Positions 27,063-38,591 are shown, counted from the first letter of the stretch. The stretch: DNA of 64,000 bases from Methylotetracoccus oryzae (GCF_006175985.1 NZ_SRSH01000008.1:1-64000), one strand, 5' to 3'. The notes: generated by a model from the letters alone, not told the origin. Numbers and translations: made by a program.

Positions 27063-27503
27063 ATGTGGAAAGTGAAGTCGCTGCTGCGGCGCCTCGCCGG
27101 CCTGGTCTACGATCTGTTGCTGCTGCTCGCGGTATTGTTCGTTGCGACGGCGCTGATCCTGCCGTTGAATGGGGGGCACGCTTTCGGCTCGGGGCAATGG
27201 GCCTACCCGGTCTACCTTGGGCTCGTATCTTTTGGTTTCGTGGGCTGGTTCTGGACGCACGGCGGGCAGACGCTGGGCATGAAGGCTTGGCGCTTGCGCC
27301 TCCGCACCGCGGACGGGATGGCGGTGGGGTGGGCGCGTGCCGCACTCCGCTTCGGTTCCGCGCTGCTGTCGTTCGCGTGCTTCGGGCTGGGCTACTGGTG
27401 GATCATGGTCGATCCCGATGGCTTGGCTTGGCACGACCGACTGTCGGGCACCCGGATCGAGTTCGAGCCCAGTTCGTCGCGCGGGCTCTCGTCCCGTACC
27501 TGA
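27063..27503 (+). CDS. RDD-family membrane protein
   Basis: A 146-residue protein with the RDD pattern: an arginine in LLRRLAGLVYDLLLLLAVLF at the start, and aspartates in VYD and in LAWHDRLSGTRI near the end. Three membrane segments are seen, with GGQTLGMKAWRLRLRTADG between the second and third, a family hallmark. RDD proteins are of mostly unknown function; some act in Na+/H+ or osmotic tolerance. Convergent with lptG, 19 bases apart. Confidence 0.82.
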   Translation: MWKVKSLLRRLAGLVYDLLLLLAVLFVATALILPLNGGHAFGSGQWAYPVYLGLVSFGFVGWFWTHGGQTLGMKAWRLRLRTADGMAVGWARAALRFGSALLSFACFGLGYWWIMVDPDGLAWHDRLSGTRIEFEPSSSRGLSSRT

Positions 27504-27522
27504 GCCGCCGATCTCGTCGGAC

Positions 27523-28593
27523 TCAACTGGTCGAGGTCCGCCAGATCGCGAACAGCGCGAGGCCCAGCGCCAGCGTCGCCGGGAACGCGGACGAGAACAC
27601 CGGATTCATGTCGTAGATCAGCCCGAGGTGACCGAACACCTTGTCGAACAGGTAGAAACCGATACCGAGCGTCACACCCATCACGATGCGCTGGCCGGCG
27701 CTAACATCGCGTCGATAGTCGAGCACGAACGGCACCGCGACCAACAGCATCACCAGCGTGACCAGCGGGTTCACGATGCGTCCCCAAAACGCCTGCTCCA
27801 CGGCCAGGGACTTTTGTCCGTTTTCCTGCAGATAATCGATGTAATTCGACAAGTCCACGGCCGACAGGTTTTCCGGCCGGATGACGAAGGCGTTCAGCAG
27901 GTCCGGCGCCAGCACCGATGACCAGTCCGCTTCAGGGGTGCTGTCGACCTTGATTTCGTCCAGGCCGAACTGCGTCCGGGTCAGTTTCTTCAGACGCCAT
28001 TTCTCCCCGTCATAGATCGCGCGCTTGGCATGGGAAGCCGAGTCCAGGCGACCGTAGGGGCTGAGTTCGAAGATGTTGATGTCGCCCAGATTCTCCTGCC
28101 GGGCGATCTCGCGGATATTGATGAAGACGTTGCCGTCTCTTAGCCAGAAGCCGTATTTGGTGCGTGAGGCGATCTGCTGCCGCAGTGCCGCCGCCTTCAG
28201 TTCGGTCGCGGTGCGCTCGCTGATCGGTGCCACGTATTCACCGATCAGCGCCGTCACGAAGGCGATGATGATGCCGCCGCGCAAGACGGCCCAGATGATG
28301 CGCGGACGCGATACGCCGGCCGCCTGCATCGCGACGAGTTCGCGGTTGTTCGCCAGGGCGCCGAGCGTGACCAGACTGCCGAGCAGCGCGCCCGAAGGAA
28401 TGAGCTCGTAGAAGTTGCGCGGCGAGGTCAGCGTCAGATAAAGAAAGACCGAACCGAGGCCGTAGTCGCCGTCGCCGAGTTCGCCGAGTTCGTCGGTGAA
28501 GCTGAAAAAGTTCAGCAGTGCGAGCAGAATCAGCGTCGCGAGGATGGAGCCGCCGACTACCTGGGTCGCAATGTAGCGGTGAAGTATCTTCAT
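27523..28593 (-). CDS. lptG: LPS export system permease LptG
   Basis: A 356-residue permease subunit of the LptB2FG transporter that extracts LPS from the inner membrane. N-terminal membrane helices ([32 protein letters not shown], split by the loop) and a motif NRELVAMQAAGVSRPRI typical of YjgP/YjgQ coupling helices are present, then a periplasmic beta-jellyroll and C-terminal helices. Its ATG overlaps the stop of lptF (ATGA), so both are made from one mRNA. It converges on the RDD gene. Confidence 0.95.
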   Translation of the reverse strand: MKILHRYIATQVVGGSILATLILLALLNFFSFTDELGELGDGDYGLGSVFLYLTLTSPRNFYELIPSGALLGSLVTLGALANNRELVAMQAAGVSRPRIIWAVLRGGIIIAFVTALIGEYVAPISERTATELKAAALRQQIASRTKYGFWLRDGNVFINIREIARQENLGDINIFELSPYGRLDSASHAKRAIYDGEKWRLKKLTRTQFGLDEIKVDSTPEADWSSVLAPDLLNAFVIRPENLSAVDLSNYIDYLQENGQKSLAVEQAFWGRIVNPLVTLVMLLVAVPFVLDYRRDVSAGQRIVMGVTLGIGFYLFDKVFGHLGLIYDMNPVFSSAFPATLALGLALFAIWRTSTS

Positions 28594-29732
28594 GCCTTGA
28601 TCCTGAACCCGAGATTCGACAGGAACCAGCGCCAGCCGACTTGCCGGATGAGGATGGCCAGGGTCAACAGTCCAACCGCGACATAGGCTGCTCCGAACGC
28701 AACCGGGAGCGGGGCTTTTTGGGAGATCAGCATGCCATGGGAGATCTTTTGCAGGTTTTCGTAGGCGATGTAGATCAGGAAAGCCTTGAGAATATTGCCC
28801 CAGGCGCCCGCGCGTGGCGGTACCTTGGCCAGCGGCACGGCCAGCAGGCCCAGGGCCAGGATGCCCAGGGGTATCGCCAGCCGTTTCTGCAACTCGGCGA
28901 GCTCCCGCGGCGTCCCCGACCGGAGCAGGCTCAGGCTGTCCCGGCCTTCCCGCTCGGTGCCGCGGCTGGTCGGATTCGGATCGTCGATGCGCACGGCATA
29001 CTGTTCGAACTCACTGACGACGAAGTCCGCGCGGCCGGGGACACCCTGGTAGCGCGTACCATAGCTGAGCAGCACGAAGTGTTCTTCATTGTCGTTGGTC
29101 GTGAGCCGCGCCTGCTCGGCGATGACGACGCCGGTGCGCTCGCCGCTGCGACTCTGAACGAAGATGTTGCGCATCGAGCCATCGTCTGCCAGTTCCTCGG
29201 CATAGAGGATCACGTCGCCCCGACTGAACTCGTTGAAGCGGCCGGCCTTGATGCCCCTGAGATCGGCACCTTGCTCATCGCGTTTCATCAGGGCCTGGGC
29301 CTGACGCTCCGACCACGGCATGACCTGCAAGGCCAGGACGGCTCCCAGGATCGAGACCGGCAGTACGAACCACATCAGGGATTGGTAGGTGCGGGCCGGG
29401 CCAAAGCCGGCTGCGGCCAGCACGGCCATCTCGCTATCGCGATAGAGTCGCCCCAAGACGACCAGGGCCGCCAGAAACGAGGCCGGGGGCAACAGCATGG
29501 AGGTGGCCGACAGAATCTTCAGCGCGAGCAGCGTGGACAGCGTTCCGCCCGAAACCTCGCCTTCGATGGCCCGCGCGAGGATGCCCAGGAACTTGCGGCT
29601 GACGATGATGATCACCAGGACCGAGAGGATGGCCGCCAGGGTGCGGGCCAAATCCACGAGCAGCATCCGGTCGAGCAGCGCAGGCAACTGCGGGCGCAGG
29701 CGAGCTCGCGGTTTGAAGGGCAGGGATTTCAT
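28590..29732 (-). CDS. lptF: LPS export system permease LptF
   Basis: Partner permease of LptG, 380 residues. N-terminal helices start [30 protein letters not shown]; the coupling-helix motif is [19 protein letters not shown]; the periplasmic domain and C-terminal helices ([20 protein letters not shown]) follow. The start at 29732 ([12 protein letters not shown]) gives a 15-20-residue basic lead; the frame is open to 29795. The 103 bases to the divergent pepA start form the shared promoter region of lptFG and pepA, as in E. coli and Pseudomonas. Confidence 0.94.
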   Translation of the reverse strand: MKSLPFKPRARLRPQLPALLDRMLLVDLARTLAAILSVLVIIIVSRKFLGILARAIEGEVSGGTLSTLLALKILSATSMLLPPASFLAALVVLGRLYRDSEMAVLAAAGFGPARTYQSLMWFVLPVSILGAVLALQVMPWSERQAQALMKRDEQGADLRGIKAGRFNEFSRGDVILYAEELADDGSMRNIFVQSRSGERTGVVIAEQARLTTNDNEEHFVLLSYGTRYQGVPGRADFVVSEFEQYAVRIDDPNPTSRGTEREGRDSLSLLRSGTPRELAELQKRLAIPLGILALGLLAVPLAKVPPRAGAWGNILKAFLIYIAYENLQKISHGMLISQKAPLPVAFGAAYVAVGLLTLAILIRQVGWRWFLSNLGFRIKA

Positions 29733-29835
29733 AAGTAAGCTAAACAGCTTGTGGCCGGATCCGGGGTCTCCGCGATTGGCCGGCAACCCGAACACGCTTA
29801 CGGCTCATCTGAAACCCTCGATCACGGATTTTATC

Positions 29836-31338
29836 ATGGACTATCACCTTAAGACCGATGCCCCGGACCGCGTCCCCAGCGACTGCCTGGTGCTGGGTTG
29901 CTACGAAGAGCGCAAGTGGCCCACGACGCTCGGCGCGCTTGAGGAACGCTTAGCCGATAGCATCGTCAAGCTGGCGAAGCGCGATCACTTCGAGGGGAAA
30001 GTAGGCGAGACGCTGTTGATCAATCCGCTCGATGGCGTCGAGGGCGCCCGCTGCGAGCGCCTGCTGTTGCTGGGGCTCGGGAAGCGAGAGGCGCTCGACA
30101 TCGCGAAGATCCGCAAGGGGCTTGTCGCGGCAGTCAAGGCCTTGCGCGATAGCAAGGCCAAGAATGCGGCGCTATGGCTGCCGGAGCTCAGCATCGGCGA
30201 GCGGGTGTTGGATGCACGCGCGACCGTTCGGCTGGCGGTCGAGATCATCGAGAGTGGTACCTATCGTTTTGCGCGACTCAAAAAGGAAGCCGACGACAAG
30301 CCGGTGCGTCTCGGCGCGGTCACGTTCGTGATCGAGAAAGCCCACAAGGCCGCGGCCGAGCGTGGCGTGCGTGAAGGTGAGGCCATCGCCTACGGCATGC
30401 GCCTCGCTCGCGACCTCGCCAATCTGCCGGGCAACGTGTGCACGCCGACCTACCTCGGGACGGAAGCTGCGAAGCTGATGGGCGATCACCCGGCATTGAA
30501 GGTCGAGGTGCTGGACGAGACCCAGCTCGAAGCACTGCGGATGGGGGCATTCCTGTCGGTCGCGAAGGGCAGCCGCCAGCCGCCGCGGCTGATCATCATG
30601 GAATACCACGGTGGTCCCGCCAAGGCGAAGCCGGTGGTGCTGATCGGAAAAGGCCTGACCTTCGATGCCGGCGGCATTTCGCTGAAGCCCGCTGCGAACA
30701 TGGACGAGATGAAGTACGACATGTGCGGCGGAGCGAGCGTGATCGGCGTGCTGGCCGCAGTCGAAAAGCTGCAGTTGCCGCTCAATGTCATCGGTCTGGT
30801 GCCCGCGTCCGAAAACCTGCCCGATGGCAATGCGAACAAGCCTGGGGACGTCGTCGAGAGCATGGCGGGTCTGACCATCGAAATCCTGAACACCGATGCT
30901 GAAGGGCGTTTGCTGCTCTGCGATGCGTTGACCTATGCCAAGCGTTACAATCCCGCCGCCGTCATCGATATAGCGACCCTGACCGGCGCCTGCATCGTCG
31001 CGCTCGGACGTCATCCCAGCGGACTGATGGGCAATCACGATGCGCTGTGCGAGGCGCTGCTCCAGGCCGGCGAACGTTGCTGGGATCGGGTCTGGCGGCT
31101 CCCGCTGTGGGATGAGTACCAGGAACAGCTCAAGTCCAACTTCGCCGACCTGGCGAATATCGGTGGTCCGGACGGCGGTGCGATCACGGCCGGCTGCTTC
31201 CTGTCGCGGTTTGCCAAGGACTTCCCGTGGGCACATGTCGACATCGCCGGCACGGCCTGGAAGACCGGTCAGGACAAGGGGGCGACCGGCCGGCCGGTGC
31301 CGCTGCTGATGCAATACCTGATCGAAGGCGTGGCATGA
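29836..31338 (+). CDS. pepA: Leucyl aminopeptidase (M17), PepA
   Basis: Cytosolic two-metal aminopeptidase, 500 residues, close to the 503 of E. coli PepA. Conserved metal and active-site segments: [35 protein letters not shown], and [17 protein letters not shown], the M17 signature. The start at 29836 ([12 protein letters not shown]) matches the family N-terminus; in-frame sequence upstream overlaps lptF and is not related. In E. coli PepA also binds DNA at cer and carAB sites. Its stop overlaps the holC start. Confidence 0.96.
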   Translation: MDYHLKTDAPDRVPSDCLVLGCYEERKWPTTLGALEERLADSIVKLAKRDHFEGKVGETLLINPLDGVEGARCERLLLLGLGKREALDIAKIRKGLVAAVKALRDSKAKNAALWLPELSIGERVLDARATVRLAVEIIESGTYRFARLKKEADDKPVRLGAVTFVIEKAHKAAAERGVREGEAIAYGMRLARDLANLPGNVCTPTYLGTEAAKLMGDHPALKVEVLDETQLEALRMGAFLSVAKGSRQPPRLIIMEYHGGPAKAKPVVLIGKGLTFDAGGISLKPAANMDEMKYDMCGGASVIGVLAAVEKLQLPLNVIGLVPASENLPDGNANKPGDVVESMAGLTIEILNTDAEGRLLLCDALTYAKRYNPAAVIDIATLTGACIVALGRHPSGLMGNHDALCEALLQAGERCWDRVWRLPLWDEYQEQLKSNFADLANIGGPDGGAITAGCFLSRFAKDFPWAHVDIAGTAWKTGQDKGATGRPVPLLMQYLIEGVA

Positions 31339-31781
31339 CGCGCATCGATTTCTACGTGCTGCCCAGCGCGACCTCCCACGCCCGGCAGCTGACCGCATGC
31401 CGCTTGGCCGAGAAGGCCTATCGCGCCGGTCACCGGGTGTACCTGCAGACCGCGACGGCCCAGGACGAAGTGGCCGTCGATGAACTGCTGTGGACCTTCA
31501 AGCAGAATAGCTTCGTGCCGCACGCCCGCTGGTTGGGCGAGGGCGCCCCGGAGGTGCCCGTGCTGGTGGGGTATCGACCTGCGCCGCCGTTCAGCGAGGA
31601 TGTCCTGATCCACCTTGCCGAAGCCATTCCCGACGCGTACGAGCGCTTCGAGCGCATCGCCGAGATCGTCGATGCGGATGCGGCGTGCCGGGATGCCGGG
31701 CGCCGCCGCTATCGGTTCTATCGCGATCGCGGCCATACGCCGGTAACGCACCAACTCGCCGACAAGGACGATCCAGCCTGA
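31335..31781 (+). CDS. holC: DNA polymerase III subunit chi
   Basis: HolC of 148 residues, the clamp-loader-associated subunit that contacts SSB. Its start ATGA overlaps the pepA stop. Family features: [37 protein letters not shown] (split across function), [14 protein letters not shown] and FERIAEIVD, then [16 protein letters not shown] near the C-terminus. The pepA-holC-valS order is the standard gammaproteobacterial one. Confidence 0.92.
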   Translation: MTRIDFYVLPSATSHARQLTACRLAEKAYRAGHRVYLQTATAQDEVAVDELLWTFKQNSFVPHARWLGEGAPEVPVLVGYRPAPPFSEDVLIHLAEAIPDAYERFERIAEIVDADAACRDAGRRRYRFYRDRGHTPVTHQLADKDDPA

Positions 31782-31869
31782 TGGCCCGCGGCCGGTATGC
31801 TGTGATACCGATGCACCGATAGCCAGGCCCTCCGTTACGACAACGCGAATTCACCCGAACCGTCAATCC

Positions 31870-34638
31870 ATGGAAAAGACTTACGAACCACACGCCATCG
31901 AAAAAGCCTGGTATCGGCGCTGGGAAGACAGCGGCTACTTCGCACCGGCAGGCGATGGGCCAGCCTACTGCATCATGATCCCGCCGCCGAACGTGACGGG
32001 TAGCCTGCATATGGGGCATGCCTTCCAGGACACGATCATGGACACGCTGATCCGTTACCAGCGCATGCGCGGCTGCCGCACGCTGTGGCAGGCAGGCACG
32101 GACCATGCCGGTATTGCGACGCAGATGGTCGTCGAACGGCAACTGGCCCAACAGGAGAAGTCCCGACACGACCTGGGGCGCGAGGCTTTCGTCGCCAAGG
32201 TCTGGGAGTGGAAGCACGAGTCCGGCGGCACGATCACGCAGCAGTTGCGCCGCATGGGCGCCTCTCTGGACTGGACCCGCGAGCGGTTCACGATGGACGA
32301 GGGCCTTTCCGAGGCCGTCCGGGAAGTGTTCGTCCGCCTGTTCGAGAAGGGCTTGATCTATCGCGGCAAGCGTCTGGTCAACTGGGATCCGGTGCTGCAC
32401 ACGGCGGTGTCCGATCTTGAGGTCGTCTCTCAGGAGGAAAGCGGCCATCTCTGGCACATGCGCTACCCGCTGGCCGACGGCTCGGGCCATCTGGTGGTCG
32501 CGACCACGCGCCCCGAGACAATGTTGGGTGATACGGCTGTCGCGGTGAACCCCGACGACGACCGCTACCGACATCTGGTCGGAAAATCCATCCGGCTCCC
32601 GCTGACCGGCCGCGAGATTCCCGTCATCGCCGACGATTACGTCGACCCGGAATTTGGCTCCGGCTGCGTGAAGATCACGCCGGCCCACGATTTCAACGAC
32701 TACGCGATCGGCGTGCGGCATGGGCTGCCCATGATCAACGTGCTGGATCCCAGCGCGGCGATCCTGCCGCTGGCCGACATCCCGGAGCGCTACCACGGCC
32801 TGGACCGATACGAGGCGCGCGACCGCATCGTGCACGACCTGAACGAACTGGGCCTGATGGAGGCCATTGTCGACCACAAGCTAATGGTGCCGCGCGGCGA
32901 CCGGACGGGCGTGGTGATCGAACCGCTGCTGACCGACCAGTGGTTCGTTAAGGCCAGGCCGCTGGCCGAGCCGGCCATTGCCGCGGTGCAGGACGGCCGC
33001 ATGCGCTTCGTACCGGACAACTGGAAGAACACCTATTTCCAGTGGATGAACAACATCGAGGACTGGTGCATCTCCCGCCAGATCTGGTGGGGCCACCGGA
33101 TTCCCGCCTGGTACGATGCCGATGGCGAGGTGTACGTTGGTCTCAGCGAAGATGCCGTGCGCCAGTCCCACGGTCTCGGTCCCGACGTCGCGCTGCGGCA
33201 GGACGACGACGTGCTCGATACGTGGTTCTCGTCCGCCTTGTGGCCGTTCTCGACCCTGGGTTGGCCCGAGCGGACACCTGAGCTCGCTACGTTCTACCCG
33301 GGCTCGGTACTGGTGACGGGCTTCGACATCATCTTCTTCTGGGTGGCCCGGATGATCATGATGGGCATCGAGTTCATGGGCGATGTGCCGTTCCATGAGG
33401 TCTACATCCACGGGCTGGTCCGCGACGCCGAAGGGCAGAAGATGTCCAAGTCGAAAGGTAACGTGCTCGACCCGATCGACCTGATCGATGGCATCGGCAT
33501 CGACGCGCTGGTCGCGAAGCGCACGCAGGGGCTGATGCAACCGCAGATGGCGGCCCGTATCGAGAAGCAGACCCGCAAGGATTATCCGGACGGTATTCCG
33601 TCGTTCGGGACCGATGCGCTTCGTTTCACATTCGCCTCGCTGGCATCGACCGGCCGCGACATCCGCTTCGATCTGAAGCGCGTCGAGGGTTACCGCAATT
33701 TCTGCAACAAGCTCTGGAATGCGGCCCGCTTCGTGATGATGAATACCGAAGGGCAGGATCTTGCCGATCTCCCACCCGGGACCGCGCTCGGTGCCCCCGA
33801 CCGCTGGATCCTCAGCCGACTGCAGCGGGTGACGCAGGCGGTGACCGACGCGATCGGCAGCTACCGCTTCGATCTCGCGGCGCAGGCGCTGTACGACTTC
33901 GTATGGAGCGAGTACTGCGACTGGTATCTGGAACTCGCCAAGATCGAGTTGCAGGGTGACGATCCGCTGAGCGCGCGCGCGACGCGGCGGACCCTCGTCG
34001 GCGTACTCGAAGCCACACTGAGGCTGATTCATCCGATCATGCCTTTCGTCTCCGAAGAGATCTGGCAACGGGTTGCACCGCTGGCGGGAAAGACCGGTGC
34101 GACGATCATGTTGCAACCGTACCCCGAAGCGGAGCCGGCGCTGGTCGATCCATCGATCGAACACGAACTGGCCTGGTTGATGGAGGTAGTCATGGGCGTC
34201 CGGCGCATCCGCGGCGAGATGAACATCGCACCGGGCCGGCCCTTGCCCGTGCTGATGCAGAGCCCGCAGGGCGCCGACCGCGAGCGTGTCGAGCGGCATC
34301 GTCGCACCATCGAGAGCGTCGCGCGGCTCGAGGCGATCGTTTGGCTTGAACCGGACGCCCAGGCGCCGGAAGCCGCGATGGCCCTGGTCGGTGACATGAA
34401 GGTACTGATACCCCTCAAGGGCCTGATCGATGTGGATGCCGAACTCGTACGACTGGACAAGGAGATCGCACGGATCGGCAAGGAGTTGCCGCGGCTGGAA
34501 GGCAAGTTGAGCGATGACTCATTCATTGCCAAGGCACCGCCGGCGGTGGTCGAGAAAGAGCGACTCCGGCTGCGCGACCTTCAGGCCAGCCTGTCCGAAC
34601 TGGAGGCCCAGAAGCACAAGATCGGCGCGCTGCGGTGA
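31870..34638 (+). CDS. valS: Valine--tRNA ligase
   Basis: Class Ia synthetase of 922 residues. HIGH-type motif HMGH in [18 protein letters not shown] near residue 45; CP1 editing-domain signature ([15 protein letters not shown]); KMSKS motif in [16 protein letters not shown] near residue 525; anticodon-binding domain; and a C-terminal coiled coil ([22 protein letters not shown] to the end) typical of ValS. Complete and unremarkable. Confidence 0.97.
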   Translation: MEKTYEPHAIEKAWYRRWEDSGYFAPAGDGPAYCIMIPPPNVTGSLHMGHAFQDTIMDTLIRYQRMRGCRTLWQAGTDHAGIATQMVVERQLAQQEKSRHDLGREAFVAKVWEWKHESGGTITQQLRRMGASLDWTRERFTMDEGLSEAVREVFVRLFEKGLIYRGKRLVNWDPVLHTAVSDLEVVSQEESGHLWHMRYPLADGSGHLVVATTRPETMLGDTAVAVNPDDDRYRHLVGKSIRLPLTGREIPVIADDYVDPEFGSGCVKITPAHDFNDYAIGVRHGLPMINVLDPSAAILPLADIPERYHGLDRYEARDRIVHDLNELGLMEAIVDHKLMVPRGDRTGVVIEPLLTDQWFVKARPLAEPAIAAVQDGRMRFVPDNWKNTYFQWMNNIEDWCISRQIWWGHRIPAWYDADGEVYVGLSEDAVRQSHGLGPDVALRQDDDVLDTWFSSALWPFSTLGWPERTPELATFYPGSVLVTGFDIIFFWVARMIMMGIEFMGDVPFHEVYIHGLVRDAEGQKMSKSKGNVLDPIDLIDGIGIDALVAKRTQGLMQPQMAARIEKQTRKDYPDGIPSFGTDALRFTFASLASTGRDIRFDLKRVEGYRNFCNKLWNAARFVMMNTEGQDLADLPPGTALGAPDRWILSRLQRVTQAVTDAIGSYRFDLAAQALYDFVWSEYCDWYLELAKIELQGDDPLSARATRRTLVGVLEATLRLIHPIMPFVSEEIWQRVAPLAGKTGATIMLQPYPEAEPALVDPSIEHELAWLMEVVMGVRRIRGEMNIAPGRPLPVLMQSPQGADRERVERHRRTIESVARLEAIVWLEPDAQAPEAAMALVGDMKVLIPLKGLIDVDAELVRLDKEIARIGKELPRLEGKLSDDSFIAKAPPAVVEKERLRLRDLQASLSELEAQKHKIGALR

Positions 34639-34761
34639 GCGGCCGGTGCGCCGCTTGCAGGTCAACGGAGCAGGGCGGTGGTGCCGCTTCAGGCGCTGTC
34701 TATGCTTAAGTTCTGATCGTCGGCGCCGGGACGGATTTCAAGCCTTGCAGAGACTGCGTAC

Positions 34762-36474
34762 ATGACCGTTGTGACTACCCCAACGCCGCTTAGCGGGCTG
34801 GCGCAATGCCTGGTCCGGCAGGGCGTGTTGACCGACCCTACGGCGCAGGCCTGCTGCGCCGAGGCGGCAGAACAGAAGATGTCGCTGGTTTCGTATCTGG
34901 TCGGCAGCAAGCGCCTTGAAGGCCGCACCATCGCCGAGATCGTGTCGCGTGAATTCGGCCTGCCGCTGCTGGACCTGGATGCCTTTCTGGTGGAGATGGC
35001 GCCCGTCAAGCTCATCAGCGAGCGGCTGATCAGGCAGCACCGTATCCTGCCGCTCTACCGACGTGGCAACCGCCTGTTCGTCGCGCTGTCCGATCCGACT
35101 GACTTCCATGGTCTGGATGAGGTCAAGTTTCAGACGCGCCTGGCGACCGAATGCGTGGTCGTCGAAGAGGAGAAGCTGTCGCGTTTCGTCGAGGCGGTGC
35201 TCGATGCGGCCGATACGCGTATCGCCGATCTTCTGGACAGCGACCTCGACAATCTTCAGATCTCGGCCGGTGACGAAGACCCAGCAGGCGACGCCGAACC
35301 GAACGAGATCGACGACGCGCCGATCGTGCGTTTCGTCAACAAGATCCTGGTGGACGCGATCAAGAAGGGCGCGTCCGACATTCACTTCGAGCCATACGAG
35401 AAGTTCTTCAGGATCCGGTTCCGCCACGATGGCATGCTGCATGAGGTCGCCAGTCCTCCGGCCAACCTCGCATCGCGAATCACCGCCCGGCTCAAGGTGA
35501 TGTCACGCATGGACATTGCCGAACGGCGCGTGCCTCAGGACGGCCGCATCAAGATGTCGGTGTCGCGCACGCGGGCGATCGATTTCCGCGTCAACACCTG
35601 TCCCACGCTGTTCGGTGAAAAGGTCGTGCTCCGCATCCTCGATCCGGCGCAGGCCCAGATTGGCATCGAGCGACTCGGTTTCGAGCCGGCGCAGCAGGAG
35701 GCCTTCCTGACCGCGATCAACAAGCCGTATGGCATGGTGCTCGTGACGGGACCCACCGGCAGCGGCAAGACCGTGACCCTGTATACCGCGCTGAACATTC
35801 TGAACCGCGGCGACTGCAACATCTCGACGGCCGAAGATCCCGTCGAGATCACCGTCGGCGGCATCAACCAGGTCAATGTCAACGTCAAGACGGGGCTGAC
35901 CTTTGCCGAGGCGCTGCGCGCCTTCCTCCGACAGGATCCGGACATCATCATGGTCGGCGAGGTGCGCGACCTCGAAACGGCCGAGATCGCCGTCAAGGCG
36001 GCGCAGACCGGCCATATGGTGTTGTCGACACTGCACACCAACGATGCGCCGCAGACTCTGAACCGGCTGATGCAAATGGGGATCCCCCCTTTCAACATCG
36101 CGTCATCGGTGCTGCTGATCATGGCGCAGCGCCTTGCCCGGCGGTTGTGCGACCACTGCAAGAAGGAACTGACGCTGCCGCATGAAATCCTCATCGCGGC
36201 CGGCTTCGCCGAGCACGAGCTAGACGGCTTCCCGGTGTATGGTCCGGTCGGCTGCGACCGCTGCATCAAGGGTTACAAGGGGCGCGTCGGTCTGTTTCAG
36301 GTCATGCCCATTTCCGACGAGATCAACCGCATCATTCTGTCGGGGGGCGATGTGATCCAGATCGGTTCGCAGGCCGCCCGCGAAGGGGTCGCAACGCTGC
36401 GCCAGTCGGGGCTGCGGAAGGTCAAGTCCGGCATGACCAGTCTCGAAGAGATCGAACGCGTGACACGGGAGTGA
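34762..36474 (+). CDS. pilB: Type IVa pilus extension ATPase PilB
   Basis: A 570-residue hexameric ATPase that powers pilus assembly. The N-terminal GSPII_E_N domain (about 10-155) precedes the ATPase core with Walker A GPTGSGKTVTLYTAL (near 330), the Asp box, Walker B IMVGEVRDLETAEIA, and the His box STLHTNDAPQTLNRL. A zinc-binding four-cysteine region (CDHCKKE...CDRC) lies near 465-515, usual for PilB. pilC starts just after the stop. No pilA or pilT is in the window. Confidence 0.95.
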   Translation: MTVVTTPTPLSGLAQCLVRQGVLTDPTAQACCAEAAEQKMSLVSYLVGSKRLEGRTIAEIVSREFGLPLLDLDAFLVEMAPVKLISERLIRQHRILPLYRRGNRLFVALSDPTDFHGLDEVKFQTRLATECVVVEEEKLSRFVEAVLDAADTRIADLLDSDLDNLQISAGDEDPAGDAEPNEIDDAPIVRFVNKILVDAIKKGASDIHFEPYEKFFRIRFRHDGMLHEVASPPANLASRITARLKVMSRMDIAERRVPQDGRIKMSVSRTRAIDFRVNTCPTLFGEKVVLRILDPAQAQIGIERLGFEPAQQEAFLTAINKPYGMVLVTGPTGSGKTVTLYTALNILNRGDCNISTAEDPVEITVGGINQVNVNVKTGLTFAEALRAFLRQDPDIIMVGEVRDLETAEIAVKAAQTGHMVLSTLHTNDAPQTLNRLMQMGIPPFNIASSVLLIMAQRLARRLCDHCKKELTLPHEILIAAGFAEHELDGFPVYGPVGCDRCIKGYKGRVGLFQVMPISDEINRIILSGGDVIQIGSQAAREGVATLRQSGLRKVKSGMTSLEEIERVTRE

Positions 36475-36479
36475 CCGGC

Positions 36480-37694
36480 ATGCCCAAGGAAACGCTCGAC
36501 CTGTTCGCCTGGGAGGGTATCGACCGCAACGGGGCCCGGATCAAGGGCGAACTGCCCGGTCGCAGCGAGGCGCTGGTGAAGGCCGAGTTGCGGCGGCAGG
36601 GCATCAAGGTGATCAAGGCGAAAAAGAAGGCCAAGCCTTTGTTCGGGCCGCGCAAGAAGCCGATCAAGCCGAAGGACATCGCCGTGTTTTCCCGTCAGCT
36701 CGCAACGATGCTGAGTGCCGGTGTGCCGCTCGTGCAGGCTTTCGACATCGTGGGGCGTGGTCACGAAAATCCGAGCATGCAGGACATGTTGTTCGCGATC
36801 AAGGCGGACATCGAAGGCGGCAGCACCTTGCGCGAGTCGCTCGCGAAGTTTCCGGAGCATTTCGATGAACTGTTCTGCAACCTGGTGAATGCCGGTGAGC
36901 AGGCGGGTGTGCTCGAGACCCTGCTGCACAAAGTGGCCGACTACAAGGAGAAGACCGAGTCGCTGAAGGGCAAGATCAAGAAGGCCTTGTTCTATCCCAC
37001 CGCCGTCATCGTCGTCGCCGTGATCGTCACGACGATCCTGCTGCTGTTCGTCGTGCCGCAATTCGAAGAGCTGTTCAGGGGCTTCGGCGCGGATCTGCCG
37101 GCGTTCACGCGGATGGTCATCGATCTGTCGAAATGGTTGCAGGAGTGGTGGTATGTGCTGCTGGGCGTGATCGCCGCCGTGGGTTTCGTATTCGTGCGCC
37201 TGAAGCGACGCTCGGTCGCGTTCAACCATATGCTGGACAGACTCGTGCTCAAGATCCCGATCATCGGCGTGATCCTCAACAAGGCCGCGGTCGCCCGGTT
37301 TGCCCGTACCTTGTCGACGATGTCGGCGGCGGGCGTGCCGCTGGTCGAGGCGTTGCAGTCGGTTGCCGGAGCGACCGGGAACGTGATCTACTCCGACGCC
37401 GTGTTGCACATCCGCGATGAAGTCGCGACGGGGCATCAGCTCCAACTCGCGATGCGCCAGGCCAATCTGTTCCCCAACATGGTCATCCAGATGGTGGCCA
37501 TCGGCGAGGAATCCGGCTCGCTGGACGGCATGTTGGCGAAGGTCGCGGATTTCTTCGAGGAGGAAGTCGACAATGCGGTGGACGCCCTCAGCAGCTTGAT
37601 TGAGCCGTTCATCATGGCCTTCCTCGGCATTGTCGTCGGCGGCCTCGTGGTGGCGATGTACCTGCCCATCTTCAAACTGGGCTCGGTGGTGTAG
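36480..37694 (+). CDS. pilC: Type IVa pilus inner-membrane platform protein PilC
   Basis: A 404-residue GspF-family protein. Two homologous cytoplasmic T2SF domains are visible (VFSRQLATMLSAGVPLVQAFDIV and FARTLSTMSAAGVPLVEALQSV), separated by membrane helices (YPTAVIVVAVIVTTILLLFVVP and WWYVLLGVIAAVGFVFV), with a third helix at the C-terminus. The start at 36480 follows GGGAGTG; a GTG at 36471 overlapping the pilB stop is an alternative. It forms an operon with pilB and pilD. Confidence 0.95.
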   Translation: MPKETLDLFAWEGIDRNGARIKGELPGRSEALVKAELRRQGIKVIKAKKKAKPLFGPRKKPIKPKDIAVFSRQLATMLSAGVPLVQAFDIVGRGHENPSMQDMLFAIKADIEGGSTLRESLAKFPEHFDELFCNLVNAGEQAGVLETLLHKVADYKEKTESLKGKIKKALFYPTAVIVVAVIVTTILLLFVVPQFEELFRGFGADLPAFTRMVIDLSKWLQEWWYVLLGVIAAVGFVFVRLKRRSVAFNHMLDRLVLKIPIIGVILNKAAVARFARTLSTMSAAGVPLVEALQSVAGATGNVIYSDAVLHIRDEVATGHQLQLAMRQANLFPNMVIQMVAIGEESGSLDGMLAKVADFFEEEVDNAVDALSSLIEPFIMAFLGIVVGGLVVAMYLPIFKLGSVV

Positions 37695-37705
37695 GGACCG
37701 ATGCA

Positions 37706-38581
37706 ATGATGAGTGAAGTGCAGGCGTTGCCGGAGGCGGCGGTGCTGGTGCTGGCCGGAGTGATCGGGCTCCTGGTCGGCAGTTTCCTGAACGTCGTGAT
37801 CTTCCGGTTGCCGCGTATGCTGGAGCGTGGCTGGCGGCGCGATTGCCAGTTGTACCTGGGTCAGGAAGCGGCCGCAGAAACGGCGCCGGACATCAATCTG
37901 CTGTGGCCGAACTCTTTCTGCCCGGCGTGTCGAGCACCGATCCGACCCTGGGAGAACATCCCCATGGTCAGTTACCTGTTGCTGCGAGGACGCTGCCGCG
38001 CCTGCGGTGTGCGTATTCCCCTCCGTTACCCCGTCATCGAAGCCCTGACGGCCGGGATCGCGGTGCTCGTGGCCTGGCGCTTCGGCGCCTCCTGGCCCGG
38101 CTTGGCGGCGCTGGTGTTGAGTGGAATGCTGATCGTCCTGAGTGCGATCGACCTGGAGCATCAGTTGCTGCCGGATGCCATCAACGGCCCGGGGCTGTGG
38201 CTGGGCTTGCTGCTCAGCCTCACGGGCTGGTTCGTGGAACCGCGCGATGCCATCATCGGCGCCGCTGCCGGCTATCTGGCCCTGTGGGGCGTCTATCAGC
38301 TTTTTCGACTGGCGACGGGCAAGGAGGGGATGGGGTTTGGCGATTTCAAGCTGCTGGCGCTGCTCGGGGCCTGGCTGGGGTGGCAAGCGATCCCCGTGAT
38401 CGTGCTGATCTCGTCCACTCTCGGCGCGGTGGTCGGGTCGGCCATGATCCTGTTCGCCGGTCATGAACGCGGCAAGCCGCTGCCGTTCGGTCCCTACCTG
38501 GCCGCAGCGGGATTCATCCACTTATGCTGGGGGCAGGCCCTGATCGACGCATATCTCGGCTGGTTTCACGCCGGTTTCTGA
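37706..38581 (+). CDS. pilD: Type IV prepilin peptidase / N-methyltransferase PilD
   Basis: A24-family aspartic peptidase of 291 residues that cleaves and N-methylates type IVa prepilins. The cytoplasmic zinc loop has two CxxC pairs (CPACRAPI and CRACGV), and catalytic aspartates lie in VLSAIDLEHQLLPD and GEGMGFGDFKLLALLGAWLG-type sequence (here KEGMGFGDFKLL). Eight membrane segments. The tad locus at 55 kb has a separate, shorter peptidase (tadV), so each pilus appears to have its own. Confidence 0.95.
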   Translation: MMSEVQALPEAAVLVLAGVIGLLVGSFLNVVIFRLPRMLERGWRRDCQLYLGQEAAAETAPDINLLWPNSFCPACRAPIRPWENIPMVSYLLLRGRCRACGVRIPLRYPVIEALTAGIAVLVAWRFGASWPGLAALVLSGMLIVLSAIDLEHQLLPDAINGPGLWLGLLLSLTGWFVEPRDAIIGAAAGYLALWGVYQLFRLATGKEGMGFGDFKLLALLGAWLGWQAIPVIVLISSTLGAVVGSAMILFAGHERGKPLPFGPYLAAAGFIHLCWGQALIDAYLGWFHAGF

Positions 38582-38591
38582 GGTCGCGTCG

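Noticed and set aside
31591-34299. Two long minus-strand frames opposite holC and valS
   Set aside because: Antisense shadows of clear synthetase coding; no ribosome site or recognisable motif.
36297-37706. Minus-strand frame of 469 codons
   Set aside because: Entirely opposite pilC; rich in H, Q and R as expected for an antisense shadow.
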